40,402 nt of DNA from Condylostoma magnum (lineage: Eukaryota > Ciliophora > Heterotrichea > Heterotrichida > Condylostomatidae), in contig CAKKTI010000151.1 of NCBI GenBank assembly GCA_920105805.1, positions 4,376 through 44,777 on the forward strand. The letters are read 5' to 3'. Made by a program: the position numbers and the translations under genes. How positions within the stretch are numbered: the first letter of the stretch is position 1; every line of letters begins with the position of its first letter. This document shows, in pieces, positions 11,937 to 24,542 of the stretch. The notes below the pieces were generated by a model, which saw only the letters and a program-made list of their open reading frames with translations, did not search any database and was not told the DNA's origin.

Positions 11937-12278
11937 TTAGTCACTCCACTCGTGCTTCGATACCTGATTGCGTTCTACTATAAAACGACCTTCTTTGTAC
12001 TTTTAGTCTTGCTCATATGCTTTTTCATACTTTCAACCGATTAGAAGTCGACAGAACTTGCAGAAAATATCTCTTACTATATGCAGACCTGTTAGTAAGG
12101 CCTTTTCTTCAGGAGGACCCTTGGATATGTTAATTGCTGTATTAAAGAGAAATGCACGACCGTACTGGCCTGTAAAAGTTTTTGATACGAGTTCTTTGTG
12201 GCTGGTTATATGAGACTTGCATTGGCGGCAGATGTAGATACGCCGTGAGTCTATATACTGCTTAAAAAGTTTGCCCAT
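11937..12278 (-). CDS. YPEL: Yippee-like zinc-binding protein
   Basis: 113 residues, starting MGKLFKQYIDSRRIYICRQC and ending in three TAA in a row (11939-11931). Both zinc-binding Cys pairs are present (YICRQC, FCKFC), with the signatures SKTFTGQYGRAFLF and TGLHIVRDI. The gene is a clean test of the code: the family's conserved Trp in GWKYE is TGA (12035-12033) and the conserved Gln in QKYKEG is TAA (12005-12003). Yippee proteins are small nuclear or cytosolic proteins related to the CULT/RIG-I C-terminal fold, and some serve as GID/CTLH ubiquitin-ligase subunits. It converges on the IMPDH homologue with only two bases between the two stop clusters, so their 3' UTRs must overlap or be almost absent. 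Confidence 0.95.
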
Positions 12279-12286
12279 TTATTATC

Positions 12287-12291
12287 AAAAA
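12287..12291 (-). terminator. Pol III terminator of tRNA-Val
   Basis: A run of five T on the minus strand, one base after the discriminator base of the tRNA. This is the standard RNA polymerase III stop signal. Confidence 0.8.
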
Positions 12292-12292
12292 G

Positions 12293-12365
12293 TACCGGCG
12301 GTGGGGATCGAACCCACGACCTTCTGCGTGTAAAGCAGATGTGATAACCACTACACTACACCGGC
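12293..12365 (-). tRNA. tRNA-Val, anticodon UAC
   Basis: A 73-nt cloverleaf on the minus strand. The acceptor stem pairs GCCGGTG with CGCCGGT (first pair G-U). The D arm holds AGTGTAGTGGTTATCAC. The anticodon stem TCTGC/GCAGA encloses loop TTTACAC, so the anticodon is TAC. The T arm is GTGGG-TTCGATC-CCCAC, and the internal B box is GGTTCGATCCC. The body closely matches eukaryotic tRNA-Val. No intron is present. It reads GUA and probably GUG. It lies between the Yippee start and the BEACH-type gene. Confidence 0.95.
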
Positions 12366-12531
12366 TTCAGAGTAAATGGAAGATTTCTAGTAATATATCT
12401 ATTAGGAAATTATTGTAGATTGGAGTTAAGTTCAGGATTATGTGTAAGAACTAGAAATAGATAGATACCAATGTAGCTATGCATACGCTATAATATAACT
12501 TATCCTTTACGGTAAAACTATAATAATAAAA

Positions 12532-15500
12532 ATGCAGGCGCTAAAAAGGAAGTGGAATAACTTGAAAACAGCTCGTAAACTGTAAGGGTTATGAAATGAA
12601 TACAAAACTATTAGTAATTTTGAGTAAGTTATAAGTAGATCAAAGTTGGGGTAAAGCTAAAAACTTATTTCTTTCATGGAGAACTTCAAACAAGCCGTAA
12701 TTGAGCTGTCGCAGTCCTCTCCAGAACAACAGTAACAAATAAACACAATATTCGGTGAATGCTAAGATCTAGCAGACTAGCTTTTAGTGTATTTAAAGGA
12801 ATACGTAGAAGAAGATTCTGTAAATTCTGATGATTTTATAGTAAATTTTATAAACAAAGTACTAGAGACCCTAGAAATTCTATTACATAATGAATCTTAT
12901 CGAAATTATATAGAACAGTCCCCGGAAATGATAGACCACATAATACTCCTATTTGAAAAGCTGAAATCAAATGAATCTAGAGTACTAGTTCTAAGAATGG
13001 TTAGCTAAATGGGATTAAGTGTAGAAAGCAGACTAGAGTTTTGCAGAAAAGAAGGATTTAAGAAATTATTCGAGTTATTAATGGATCAGAATGAAACAAT
13101 TGCTAAAGAAGTTCTCAAAACAATGCGATACTTTTTAGAGGCTGGCAGCCATATTGAAACACCTGATATTGACACCGGTATAAAAACTAAAATAAAGAAT
13201 GTAATATACAGCGCAGCACAGATAGCGTTCAAGCTGTTTCCTTCCGATAATCCTGAAATGCCTTTATAAGTACAGGAAAGTGAGGAAGAGATTAAACTTC
13301 CCCCAAACGAAGTGCAATTAAGAAAAGCTTTCAACAGATTAGAAGGAAGAAAGATTTAGTATGAAATAGAAGAAGCTACATCCCCACTTAGCTCCCCTAA
13401 GAAGGAAGAAAATTAAGAAATTGAAGAAGATGCTATGAAAGATTTTATGAGAGTGTAAGGAGCCCTGTATTCATTAACTTATGCTCTACATGAAGCTGCT
13501 TTGGAGGTCAAGTTAGATTTAATGGATATGCTAAGAATTCTATTGCATAACAACGTATAAAACTAAAAGGAGTTTAGAAAAATAGAAGGGTATCAATTGA
13601 TAAGTAATTTATTAGATACACTTAAAAATTATCAAACGAGTGAAAGCAGTTAAAACTTCCTTCTGAACAGCTTTGAGATACTAAAGAGAATTACTTTAAA
13701 TGGAGTTGAATCATTGCATGTAGGAAACATGCAGTCCTTTTTTCTGTTATTGCATATAGTTTCTAACTCTCCCCAGATTTAAGTTGTTTAGACAGCTTTG
13801 TAGGCCACATAAGAATTAATGGAGTTGAGTTGGGAGAATGTGATTTGCTTTTTTGACGGAGATGGAATTACTTATTTGCAGAAGTTCTTATACAGAATTT
13901 GCTTGCATGAACAACAAAGTATAGGGCAATATGAGAATGAATAAGAGTTCATTGAGTGTAGTTAGCAGCAGTACTATTAATTGTATGAAAGGCTAGAACA
14001 TTTACTAAAATTCATAGCTTTTATAATGGGAAGTCAGCATGAAATGAATACAACTATTTTGAATATTTGCGCTGAAACTCTAGAAAGTGATAATATCAAA
14101 TAAGAATATATTGAGAAATTAATATACTTCTAAATATCACTGCTATCTGACTTAAACTCAAGATGCAACGGAAGCTATACTGCTAAAACTTCTTATTTAA
14201 GTTCATTAAGCGGAGTTGTTAAATCTGGAAGCATAGTTTTAAAGTACTACCAAAACTATTAAGAAGCTTGTTTAAATTTATTACAGCAATACTGCTTATA
14301 TGACAAACAGTACTTACAATGCTATTTACCAGGCCCAAATGACTAATTTACGTCTGTTCTTGAGCAATTTGTATAAGACGACGATTTTACTCAATTCTTA
14401 CTGTAAAATAAAGATTATCTGGCTTTAGTTCTATGTCAAACTTTAAACTGTTAGGATGTAAACTGAATACTTATGAAATTATTAGAAGAAAATGAGGTTA
14501 AACTAGTAACTTAAATTTTACTTCTAGATGACTATCCAGCTGTAGATAAGTATAGAGGAAGGGGTATAAGGAATACATTTTTAAGTCAAGGTGGCCTATA
14601 ATACATAGAGGAAAACTTTAGGAATCTAGATGTTCTTTATTTACTAATTGCAGCGACTAAAAACTCAGTGGAACTTAAAATCAAGTTTTTCTAGTTTATG
14701 AGTCATACCACAATAGCTGAATTAATGCCAAGAACAATCGACTCTCTGTATATTTTGATGGAACTTAGCTTAGAGGATGATTTTATAGTAGAATCAGAGT
14801 ACTACCTATAGATAAAATCAGTTTTACCTTAATTAATGCATATATAACCTAAGAATCTATTTATTGACTAATAAAATACAGAAATGACATCTACAATGGA
14901 CTCTTAAACTTAGTTTAAAGAAACAGAAACTGAAAATACAACTTTAAACCAAAAAGTGATATTTGACCAAAACATAATGGGATTTTTATGCTGAATTTCC
15001 AATGCACCGGCTGAGCTTCAGTACCATGGACTAAGCTACATACTGCAACTCACTTAAAACTACTATAACAAGCGTGTATTTACCACTTTATAAATAGGAA
15101 ACGTTCTTATGAGTCTTTTACCTATAATAGACATGTCCAACCACTCCTTAGTATTCCAAATCCTCACAGAGTTGTTTAGCTACTCAATCAGCCAATCAGA
15201 AATCGATAAAATTTTGAATTTCTCCTAAGAAAAGACCTCAATCTACAATTCATCAGCCTTAGAACTCCTAAAATCCTGCTTATAGATCAACGTCGCTAAA
15301 GAGTTTTACTTTCTAGATAATCTAACGCTATAATCCTAAACAATTCCAAGTTTACCTAAAAACGGGTATTCTATCATATTTTGGATGAAATTACAAGAAC
15401 CTGGACTCAATCCTTCTAGACTGTTTTCCTGGGTTGATCACAACAGAGGTCTGGTTTTATTTTAAGTTACTTACAATCACTCAGTCCCTGGATTGGAAAA

Positions 15501-18435
15501 AAGGTAAAGTGGGGCCTAAACTCCATTGGAAGTCATGAAAAGTAGACTTCCCCTGCTAAACAGTGGCATTAATTAATCCCAAATTTCAATATAAGCAACC
15601 TCTCAGGCCTTTTTCCCCTCAACTGATGACTCATGTTCAGTCAATTTTGAGTTTACTAAGGACTGGACACACGTTTGCCTCACTCATTCAAAGGTTGGTG
15701 CTAATTTGTATGTAAATGGAATGCATATTGCTGGTTGTAAGGCTGGGTACTTGGCTAATTTAAAGGATAAGTTTAATCTTACTGGTGTAATTGGAGATGA
15801 ATAAATGGTTACAATGGTTTCTGGGGCTAGTTGTTTTGAGGGAACTATTGAATAGGCAGAGTTACAGTAAATTGTTACAAAAGGGCCGATGTTGTTTGAA
15901 ATTAGTAAGAAATTAGAGGCAAAAACTGTATTCCAGTTGAGTGAGAATCAGTAATAGCCGGAGTTATGCTAGGTAACGGAAGTCATTGATGAGTAATAAG
16001 CTGAGATGTATAGTGATATGCCTATGAATACCCTTGTCTCAAATAATTTATACATTTTCCCTAGGAGTTACTTGCATTTGACTAAAAATAAGGGACCATA
16101 TCATTTAACTAGTCCTATTAAGCTAACTATTCATTAGAATCAGTATGTGCAACTATTCATGTCAATGATGAATAAAGGGTTCTTGGAGTATGCGTATTAG
16201 TTTGTATGTGAGTCTATTACTAAATGTTAAGATAATTACGAGCTGTTCAAAGAGAGTCAAGGCTGGCAGATGTTTTATACAATTTTGACTACAAATGCAG
16301 ATGATGTTAAAAGTGACATGATGGACAGGCTTATATATACTATATGTGATCAGCCTATTAGAGAAATCAACTTAATTACTTTACTAAGCATTTAACCTGA
16401 GAAGCTTCCTGCAATTCCTTAAGATAGAGCTGAAGGCATTGTATTATTATTTGATTTATTAGACATTTTAAATCCAGCTCACTTTCAAAATAGTTTAAAA
16501 ATACTAGGAAATTTACTATATAAGGAGTAAAATGCTCATTTATTCTTATCATCTCAGGTAGCAGGGTTATAAAAACTTCTCAATTTTGTTACGAAGTTTA
16601 ATAATCCTTTATATGAAGAATTAAGTTAGGTAGTTCTAGCTATATTTGAGCATATAATTTAACATTTTAACTAGGATCACATAGATATTATACTAGATTT
16701 TATATCTTCCCCTGATTTAAAGCATCATATTTCCTAATTGGAAGATATGATAGTTTAGATACTTAGTCTTATATCACTTCACATCTTCTACAATCAGGCT
16801 ATCCTGGATAAATGAATTACAAGTGATGGGTTTATTTTGATGTTTGATCTATTGAAAAACTAAAGTGAATTATTAAGATGCCAGGCAGTCAAGATGATTG
16901 GGCTTATTATTCACATGAGACCTAAGTAAAAACTATGGTTTTATAAAAACAAGGGATTTGATATGATATCATGCATACTAGGAAAACATACAAATACTAC
17001 GATAATGCTAGATTTACTAATTGATTCATCTTTAAATGGTATGAGTCATATTAATTACTACTACCCTCTAGACTGCGGATTAGTAAAGTTACTAATGAAC
17101 AACTCATTAATAGCGGAAAGTATTTTAAAGCAAAGCTAACAGCCACAAGACTAGTAAAAAATTGTTTATGCTGAGTTCATAGAAGTAGCTATTGAGCTAC
17201 TAAAAAGCATTAACGACGATACTATAAAAAGTTAAATATTTTAACGATTTTTAGATATATAAATTGAGTAAAATTGTGAAAGATTACTTGATACCTCTTT
17301 CGTAATGTGATGTGCTAACCTAGTAAAAATAGATTATTAAAATAATATGTTTAATTACAATCAAGAATACAAATATCACTAAAATTTGTATTAACTAATA
17401 GCTGAAATTTGTATATTTGACTTTAACAGATAATCTAAACAGAATAAAATAACTCCCTGGATAACAAAAATTCCAGATGCCGACCCCTTTTGAATAAATG
17501 TGACTTAAACTATCTTTTAGCATTTAGAATCGTTTCCTAATTTAACAAGCAGCGAGTCTAAAATTACCCATATTGATAACTTTTTGAAAAGTTTTATGCA
17601 ATATTTGGTATCTCTCAACATAAAATTTTGTAGTAGTGATCTTACCTTTAGAATGATGCACTTAATAAATCTCCTAGCATCCGAAAACAATCCTTAAATA
17701 CGAGGTATGATGAAAAACAGTGAGTATTTTAACCTAAGAGATGATCTTTTAATAGAAGCTATACGAAGTAATTTGGCATATGAGGAACTAGAAGATGTTA
17801 TACAGAATTTCTCATTTGAAGCCATTGCCTCGAGATCTAAATTCAGAGATAATTTTGGGCCTGTATACCTTGTTATATTACTACTAGAAACATCTAATAC
17901 AAATCTACAACTATCAATTTTAAATAAGATCTAGAATGAAGTATGCATAAATGATGATAATAAGAAATAATTGAAAAAAGTGATAGACAGTAAGCTTATT
18001 GTAGAGTTCTTGAATAATGCCTCCCTTAGCTCAATTCAGTCAAGTATGATGCCTTGCTTTAAATCTACAAGAAATCAAGAATAGTAAGAAAACACTTAAT
18101 AATAATCACCAGCAGAATTTCTAGAATCTCTTAATCAATCTGAAAGTTAAAAAAGAGCTATTATTGCCACTCTAAGAAATTATACTTAAAACCTAGATTC
18201 AAGATTAAGAAAAGCAAGATAAAAGGTAGAAGAAAACAAAATCTAGTATAGGAAAAAAGCGTATGATCTTATACTAAAGCTTAAAACTTCAACTCAAAAG
18301 CTTCTTAATGAATTAGACTTAAAATTAATTTCAAGGTTAGCTAAAAGTGAAGATAGGGCTAAAGAGCGTTTCCATTCAGAAAGAAAATCAAGACAAGCTC
18401 GTAGCAGTTCTCTGAGCAAAAAATCAGGAATTTAA
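12532..18435 (+). CDS. BEACH-family-type ARM/ConA protein without BEACH domain
   Basis: One frame of 1,967 residues ending TAA-TAA. I chose ATG 12532 (MQALKRKWNNLKTARKLQ) because it is in frame with the next ATG at 12676 and the added 48 residues look coding. Long helical ARM-like repeats cover residues 60-900. A concanavalin-A-like lectin domain lies at about 940-1100 (FWMKLQEPGLNPSRLFSW, TKDWTHVCLTHSKVGANLYV, LYVNGMHIAG, CFEGTIEQAEL). More helical repeats of the neurobeachin DUF4704 kind follow, then a charged coiled coil (about 1880-1960) and a basic end. This order matches the N-terminal half of neurobeachin/LvsA proteins in membrane traffic. The PH-BEACH-WD40 half is absent and nothing like it follows. 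TGA codes Trp several times. The fold match is good; the role is inferred. Confidence 0.82.
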
Positions 18436-18527
18436 TAACTTTTTTCACTTTAATTTCATGTTATAAGATTATTGATATTTAGTGTATCAAACCTATATAA
18501 TTAAATCACCCCTTCCATTTTATAATA

Positions 18528-20765
18528 ATGATAAAATCACTAGGCCAAAGGTTGCTTTAAAGCTCAATCCGATGAACTTAGCAAAAAGAAGTACTAACAA
18601 TGAAGTTCTACAATCCTTTTAATCCATTTGCAGGAGATGATTTAGAAAAATAGATTTTGGTGACAGAAGCAAGAGATTATGTCCTTTATATTCTACGTAC
18701 TTCTTTTCAAGAAGATGCAGGTCTTAAAGCTTTTATGAGATTTGGCAGGCAAATTGAATGAATGGACGCAGATTATGACCCCTTAAAGATAATTTCCTGG
18801 AGAGATTTGATAGTTGACCTAATAAGCCTATTAATTTTTATATTGGAGCAAGAAAAAGGAGTATAAACTGATTTTTTTGTATCAAGGGACTAAAAAGATA
18901 TATTTTTGAGAGTTTCTGTAACCGAATTTTGACTGTAGAAATAAGCTAGAGAATTATAGTACAGAATGTAGTTCTAACAACTCAGAGACACTGATGTACT
19001 AAAACATCCTTTCAAAAGAGTAGAGCCATATGCTAATCTCATATCAGAATCAAAGGGAGCTATTTAGAATTCTATCAAGTTGTTCAAGGGCTACGATGAC
19101 TTTGATAACTCTGAAATGTTCGGATATAAGTTTAGATAAGTAGACCGTATTAGAATCTTGTGCAATAAAATTAGCCAAATAATGAATTTTGATTATTTAA
19201 CTCAGTTTAAAGTGTTTAAAGAATGTGTGTTTTTGCACTAGTAGAACAGATTAGATTATTTTTAGAACGAATGGGCTGGTGTTAGTCGTATGTTTAAGAG
19301 TCAACCTTTGATGGAAATTAGAAACTACTTTGGAGAGAAAATTGCCTTTTACTTTGCCTGGATGAATATGTACTGAAAGGCTGTATTGATTTTAAGCTTA
19401 TTTGGTGTTGGGGTGTTTATACTTAACTATTACTACTAAGAACTGGTATTCCTAAACATCAAGTTTGATTAGTGAAGTTATATTAGTTACTCGATTGTGA
19501 TAGCAGTATGGAGCTCAGTGTTTGATTAGTTGTGAATTAGATAGGAGAAAAAGTGGTTGTGGAGATGGGGAGTAACTAAATATGAAACTGCAATGCAATA
19601 GAGGAGTAAATTTGAAGGGAAATATATGAAAGATGAAATTACAGGCAGAAATATAAAAGTAAGAATTTCTGAGGTTGGATACAAAATTAAAATAGGCATC
19701 AGTCATATCATTGCTGTTATTTTTGCTTGTTTTGTATCTGTAGTTATTTACATTGAGTTTTAATATCAATTTAAGTTTCCTCATAATGGCTATTGGCCTT
19801 ACATCTTTGCCGGAGGGAATGCTTTATAGATATAAATTAACAATATAGTTTATGGTTATATAGCTCTAAAACTAAATAACTGGGAAAATCATGAAACTGA
19901 CCAAATATATAATGATTAACTTGCTATTAAGTTGATTATTTTTAGATTTTTTAACTAGTACAGCTCTTTATTCTATATAGCATTTGTTAAGAATATTTTA
20001 TAGGAAGGTTGCTTATGGAATGATTGTATGAGCGAGCTTTAGTTGTACTTAATCGTAATTTTCATATTTAACCAACTATTCAACATGCTAAGATTAATAA
20101 TTCCCTTTATATTATAAGCAATAAGACAGAAATATAACAAATGAAATGCTAAAAGATTAGTGAAGAAGGGGCAATACATAAGATAAAACTTAAATTAAGA
20201 TGAAAAGCAGTTCCAATTAAACCTTAATAGTGATCCAATGTATGATTACATAGAAATTTCAATTTAATTTGGATACTTAACTCTCTTCTGTCTAGTTTTC
20301 CCACCTCTTCCTTTATTAGCCTTCATAGAAGTTCTTATAATGATCCGATTAAATGCTTAAAATCTATGCTCAAAAACTAGGAGACCTTTTCCAATAGTTG
20401 CTTAATCAATTGGCGTATGAAAGAGTATTTTAAGATTCTTATAATTCACAGGAATGCTAGTAAATTCTGCTATAATAATCTGAACATCTTAAATTTTTGA
20501 TGAATATGGAATAAAGGAAAAATTCATAATATTTATTATAATGGAGCATGCTCTAGTCTTATTCAAAATTCTAATAATAAACTGGATTCCTGATACGCCA
20601 GAAATAGTCAAAAAGGGAAGAAAATGAAGTGAAAGAATTGCCTTTTAAAAGCTATACAAGGGATTCTTATATAATATAAGTGATTTCTAAAGGAAGACAA
20701 GAGTTTTAGATAGTGAGGAAGATTTCAAGCTTAAGAGTTATTTAATTAAAAAGGATAAATTTTAA
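18528..20765 (+). CDS. Anoctamin / TMEM16-family membrane protein
   Basis: 745 residues from ATG 18528 (or 721 from the in-frame ATG 18600), ending TAA-TAG. The family core is clear: RNYFGEKIAFYFAWMNMYW leading into TM1, several further helices, YIEISIQFGYLTLFCLVFPP for TM7 and AFIEVLIMIRLNAQN for TM8. Anoctamins are calcium-gated chloride channels or lipid scramblases of plasma and internal membranes. The TM7 calcium-ligand pair is kept as D573/E576 (D-Y-I-E), as in fungal scramblases. The TM8 ligands, normally Glu and Asp in IIEIRLDA, are Met605 and Asn609. The TM6 Glu also seems lost (FNMLRLIIP). Calcium gating may therefore be weak or absent. It follows the BEACH-type gene after about 90 bases. 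Confidence 0.93.
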
Positions 20766-20768
20766 TAG

Positions 20769-21655
20769 AATTATGCTATATACTATTCCTAATTGTTAAT
20801 AGAAATTGATTGTAAAACTAATTCTAAATATTATATACTGAATGTTAAATTATATAATTTAAACTAATTATTAAACTTGTGTTTAATTATTCTTTAACTC
20901 TAATAGCACCTCTGCTAATATTTTTAAGTAATCCTAACCTTAATACAAGAATATTTAAAACGGTATTTCTGGATTACTTATTCATTTTATAATCAATACT
21001 CGTATTTTTCTTATATAATACAATCATTAGCTTATTTTACAACTATTTCTTCTTATTTTTTCAAATTAATCTATCCATTTTAAAATTTGCAATGTTTATT
21101 TTTGAATCTTATATAGTTTCCTACATTTTATTAATAATTATTTCACATGAAGTAAGGAAGGATATTTGTATTCTTATTTTAATTAAGTAAAATCATCTTA
21201 AGTAGCCATCAAATTAACTAATAGATTTTCTAATGTGCCTTATCCAATTTCTAGTATAGATTTATATAGGCTTTCCTCTTAAGGCAATTTTTTTAGTAAT
21301 TAATTGATTTCTTTTGGCTGGAAGATAATTTAATCATCTTACTACAGCTCTATATTTCTTGTTATTTTCTATTATAGTTTTGAATAATATCAATCATGAA
21401 GTTAATCTTTTCTATTAACTTACTTTTTAGTATGTTTTATCTACTTACTATTTAATATTTTACAATTCTCAGTAGATATTAACTTTCCTAAATCATTTAA
21501 GTCAATTTATTTAAGTATATTTTGTTTAGTATATGGATTTTTCATTAATTCATCAAGTAAACAATAATTATTGATTTTAGTAGTTTTCCTTCTTCTAAAT
21601 TACTTAAATGGCCTTTTTCTGCTTTAATTTCTTTATTTGTCTAAACTTAAACTAA
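20769..21655 (+). CDS. Probable polytopic membrane protein, N-terminus unresolved
   Basis: Between the anoctamin and the coiled-coil gene one plus frame (codons on 20765 + 3n) reads as a string of hydrophobic segments with short polar loops, for example LDYLFILQSILVFFLYNTII, SYIVSYILLIIISHEVRKD and AIFLVINWFLLAGRQFNHL. It ends in TAA-TAG (21653-21658), 28 bases before the next ATG, a spacing typical of this window. No in-frame ATG exists near the 5' end. ATG 20773 and ATG 20842 are in another frame, so the true start needs a frame change, an intron or an internal Met (about 21087). Since every frame is open under this code, the call rests on composition and the tandem stop. A polar minus-strand frame over the same bases is the main alternative. 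Confidence 0.4.
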
Positions 21656-21686
21656 TAGTACATATTTTACCTTAGGATTGAACCTT

Positions 21687-24542
21687 ATGAGCTCTCATTT
21701 ATCTAGAACTTATAACAGATCTATGTCTATTTCTTATAACTTATTAAGTAGAATTATTCATAAAGTCTGATTCTCTAAACGGAAGATCTAGATTAAGCTA
21801 ACTGTACTAAATTGATTATCTTTTCATTCTCATCTTAATTAAACTTAATACGTTAATATGTTTTAAAAGGGAAAATTTGAAAAATCGTCCTATATCAAAC
21901 AACTTATAGCAGAGTGATTTAAGCAATCATATCTAAAAATATAATATAAAAGAGATATATAAGTAATAAAAGACTTAATTTAAGAAATTTACATTGAAAC
22001 AGCTCAAGATTCAGAAGTTATGCAGTTAAGTTCCACAGTTAAAGGATGTGTTTAAGGATTAAGACTAATATAAACAAATATTACTCTTAGTCCAAGTAAT
22101 GAAGATAATTCTACCTAGTATGAAAGATTATAATAAAGATTAAAAATTATTACTAAAGAATACAACGAATTATTTGATAGATAAAATTAAGGTAAATGTC
22201 CTAATTGTGAGTTTGTAAAGAAATAGCAGTAAGAGAGTCGGAAATTGCTTATTTATCATTAATCAAAAAGTAAAAAAGAAGGAGGGATTATTAAAAGGTA
22301 AAATATATAGCAACAAAATTTAAAATAAGCAAATTAAGAACTAGAGAATTAACTAAGAAAATAATAGAATCATTTTGCTAGATTATAAGAAGAAGTGTAA
22401 AAATAAGAAAATAAATTCTAAGATTACAAAAATTAGCTCTTAAAGGCCTAAAATATTATATACAAACTTAATCAGGAATGTTAATTATATAGAGGAAGTC
22501 ATGATGAGAGCTTAGTAAGAAGTTAGTAATAGGTTAACAGATCTTATTGTTAATTAAACTAAATAAAGTAAATAAATTAAGCAAGATTTGATGAGTAGAA
22601 CGAGCTACTTATTAAGCTTTCAATTGAGAATTAGCAGATTTTAGAACTGTAGAGTAGAATTGATACTATGGAAAATCTTGAGAATGAAAGATAATAATAA
22701 ATTGAGATGCTTTAGGAAACTATTGATCAATAGTCTCAATAAATTTAGTAATATAAAGAAAAAATTAGAAAAAAGCGAACAAAAATTACTAATTAATCAT
22801 TAGATTATGATGATAGATTAAAATATTACCAGGACCACTTAACAAATATAATTGATAATTATAACTCTTCACCTATACTAATGGATGTAGTAAATCTATC
22901 AACAAATATCTAGAAAAAGCTTAAAACCACAGGGGCCAAAGAGATAATGCTTTATCCTCAGAAGCTAAATGAATCAATAAGAAAAGCAAATAGCTTAAAC
23001 AAAAATCAAAACTCTCTTGCTTTTGAATTAGTTCACGAATCTCTTGAAAGAGAGATAAGTTTACTTAATCACATAGACAACTTTATATTATAAGAAATGC
23101 CTTAATTTAATGAAATAGTTGAGTCGATTGATACATATAAATAATAAGCAATTGTAGAATTAGAAAAGTAAAAAATGAAATGTGAGGAGCAACTATAGTA
23201 AAGCTTAAAATTAGCAGAAGATAATAACAACATTTGGTACATGCTTAAATAATCAGAATATTTACTAAGATAAAAGAATAGATAAATTAATGAATTTGAG
23301 TAATTATTAGAAGCAGCAAATAAGAATATAATTTCAATTGGAAATACAGCATGATAGTAATCTAACTTTTACATAGATTATGCTAAATAAGAAATATTCG
23401 AATTGAGTTTACAATAGCAATATAACATTTCTGAAAATAACAAAACACAGTTAAATCTTTTAATTTACTAAAATAAAGATTTGAAGAGTTAAATTGCTAC
23501 TATTTTAAGCTAAACTCAATACTGAAAATCTTAAGCAACAAACTATGAAATGAAATGAAATTTACAAAAATCAGAAATCTTTAATATCGAAAAGTATTTA
23601 GTATCAGGGAGTTTGTAATAAGATTTTTAATACAGTTAAACTGCAGAACATATTATTTCTAGAATTAATCAACTAAATTAAGCTTTACATCTAAAAAGTA
23701 AAAGACTATTATAAATAGATGTAATTGAGCATAAAATTGATATTTTGAAATAAGAAAATGAATAGATGAAATAAGGATATACTGGCAAAGCTAAGATAAG
23801 TGAAGAGTGCATTACACACCTAAAATAATAAGTAGATCTTTTAAAAAAGTAGAACTATACGAATGCCTCTATAATAAATTAACTAAAGTTGGAATTAGAT
23901 TCGTATAAACATCCATAAAAAAACAAACTTACAAAAAGCACTGATTTAATGCAACGTTGCTAAAAAATCGATTTAAAAACAATCAATAGGAGTACTGAAG
24001 TTTCTTATCAATCTTCTCCAGTAAAAAATGAGAGATAATATATAAGTTAGCTAGAAAGGCTTTTATAAGAAAAGGGTGAGGCTATTTAAGATTTAACATC
24101 AAAGGTAAAATAGCTGTAATCTCGTTCTAGTAGTCCTAATGTCTTAAGCAGTATGTCTTTGATTTCTTATGATCATACTTTTAGCTTAAATTAAAATAAA
24201 TCATTTGATAACATTTCAACTAAGTAAGAAATGTATAAAATGAGATACGAAAAACGCCTTAAATAGTTTGAATATGTATTAAGAATATTGGAGCAGATGA
24301 TTGATTGCATAGTTTTAGGTAAAGATCATTAAGATATAGATAAAATAGTCAATCAATGTAACTTTCGAAATAAGAATCTTAATAAATATATAAACATAGT
24401 ATATTTAAAGTTATTGGAAGGACTCAAAAGGAAAATATGGGCATCGAGAAAAGGAAGTTCAACAAGTTAAATTTGAAATATACTAAAAAATGCTATAAAT
24501 AGCAGAAAAAGATTGGGAATTCAAATGATAAATAATTTTTAA
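21687..24542 (+). CDS. Long coiled-coil protein
   Basis: 951 residues in one frame from ATG 21687 (MSSHLSRTYNRSMSISYN) to TAA 24540. A basic N-terminal part of about 190 residues contains one CPNC pair. Then come long Gln/Glu/Lys/Leu-rich heptad stretches (about 200-330, 440-640 and 680-790), a Ser-rich linker (SRSSSPNVLSSMSL) and a conserved-looking helical end (KQFEYVLRILEQMIDCIVLG) with a basic tail. This shape suits a centrosomal, basal-body or cytoskeletal scaffold, but no family was recognised. There is no membrane segment. Gln is coded by CAA, TAA and TAG side by side, and runs of TAA-TAA occur inside the gene as Gln-Gln. Its stop codon overlaps the stop of the opposing gene. Confidence 0.8.
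24539..24542. other. Interlocked convergent stop codons (TTAA)
   Basis: The plus-strand coiled-coil gene ends in TAA at 24540-24542. The minus-strand basic-protein gene ends in TAA at 24541-24539. The two stops share the palindrome TTAA. Each mRNA must extend into the other gene or have essentially no 3' UTR. Confidence 0.7.

Noticed and set aside
20800-21650. Polar minus-strand frame (Lys/Asn/Gln-rich) opposite the probable membrane protein
   Set aside because: It lacks a well-placed ATG and a clear end, while the plus frame ends in a tandem stop 28 bases before the next gene. It remains the alternative reading.
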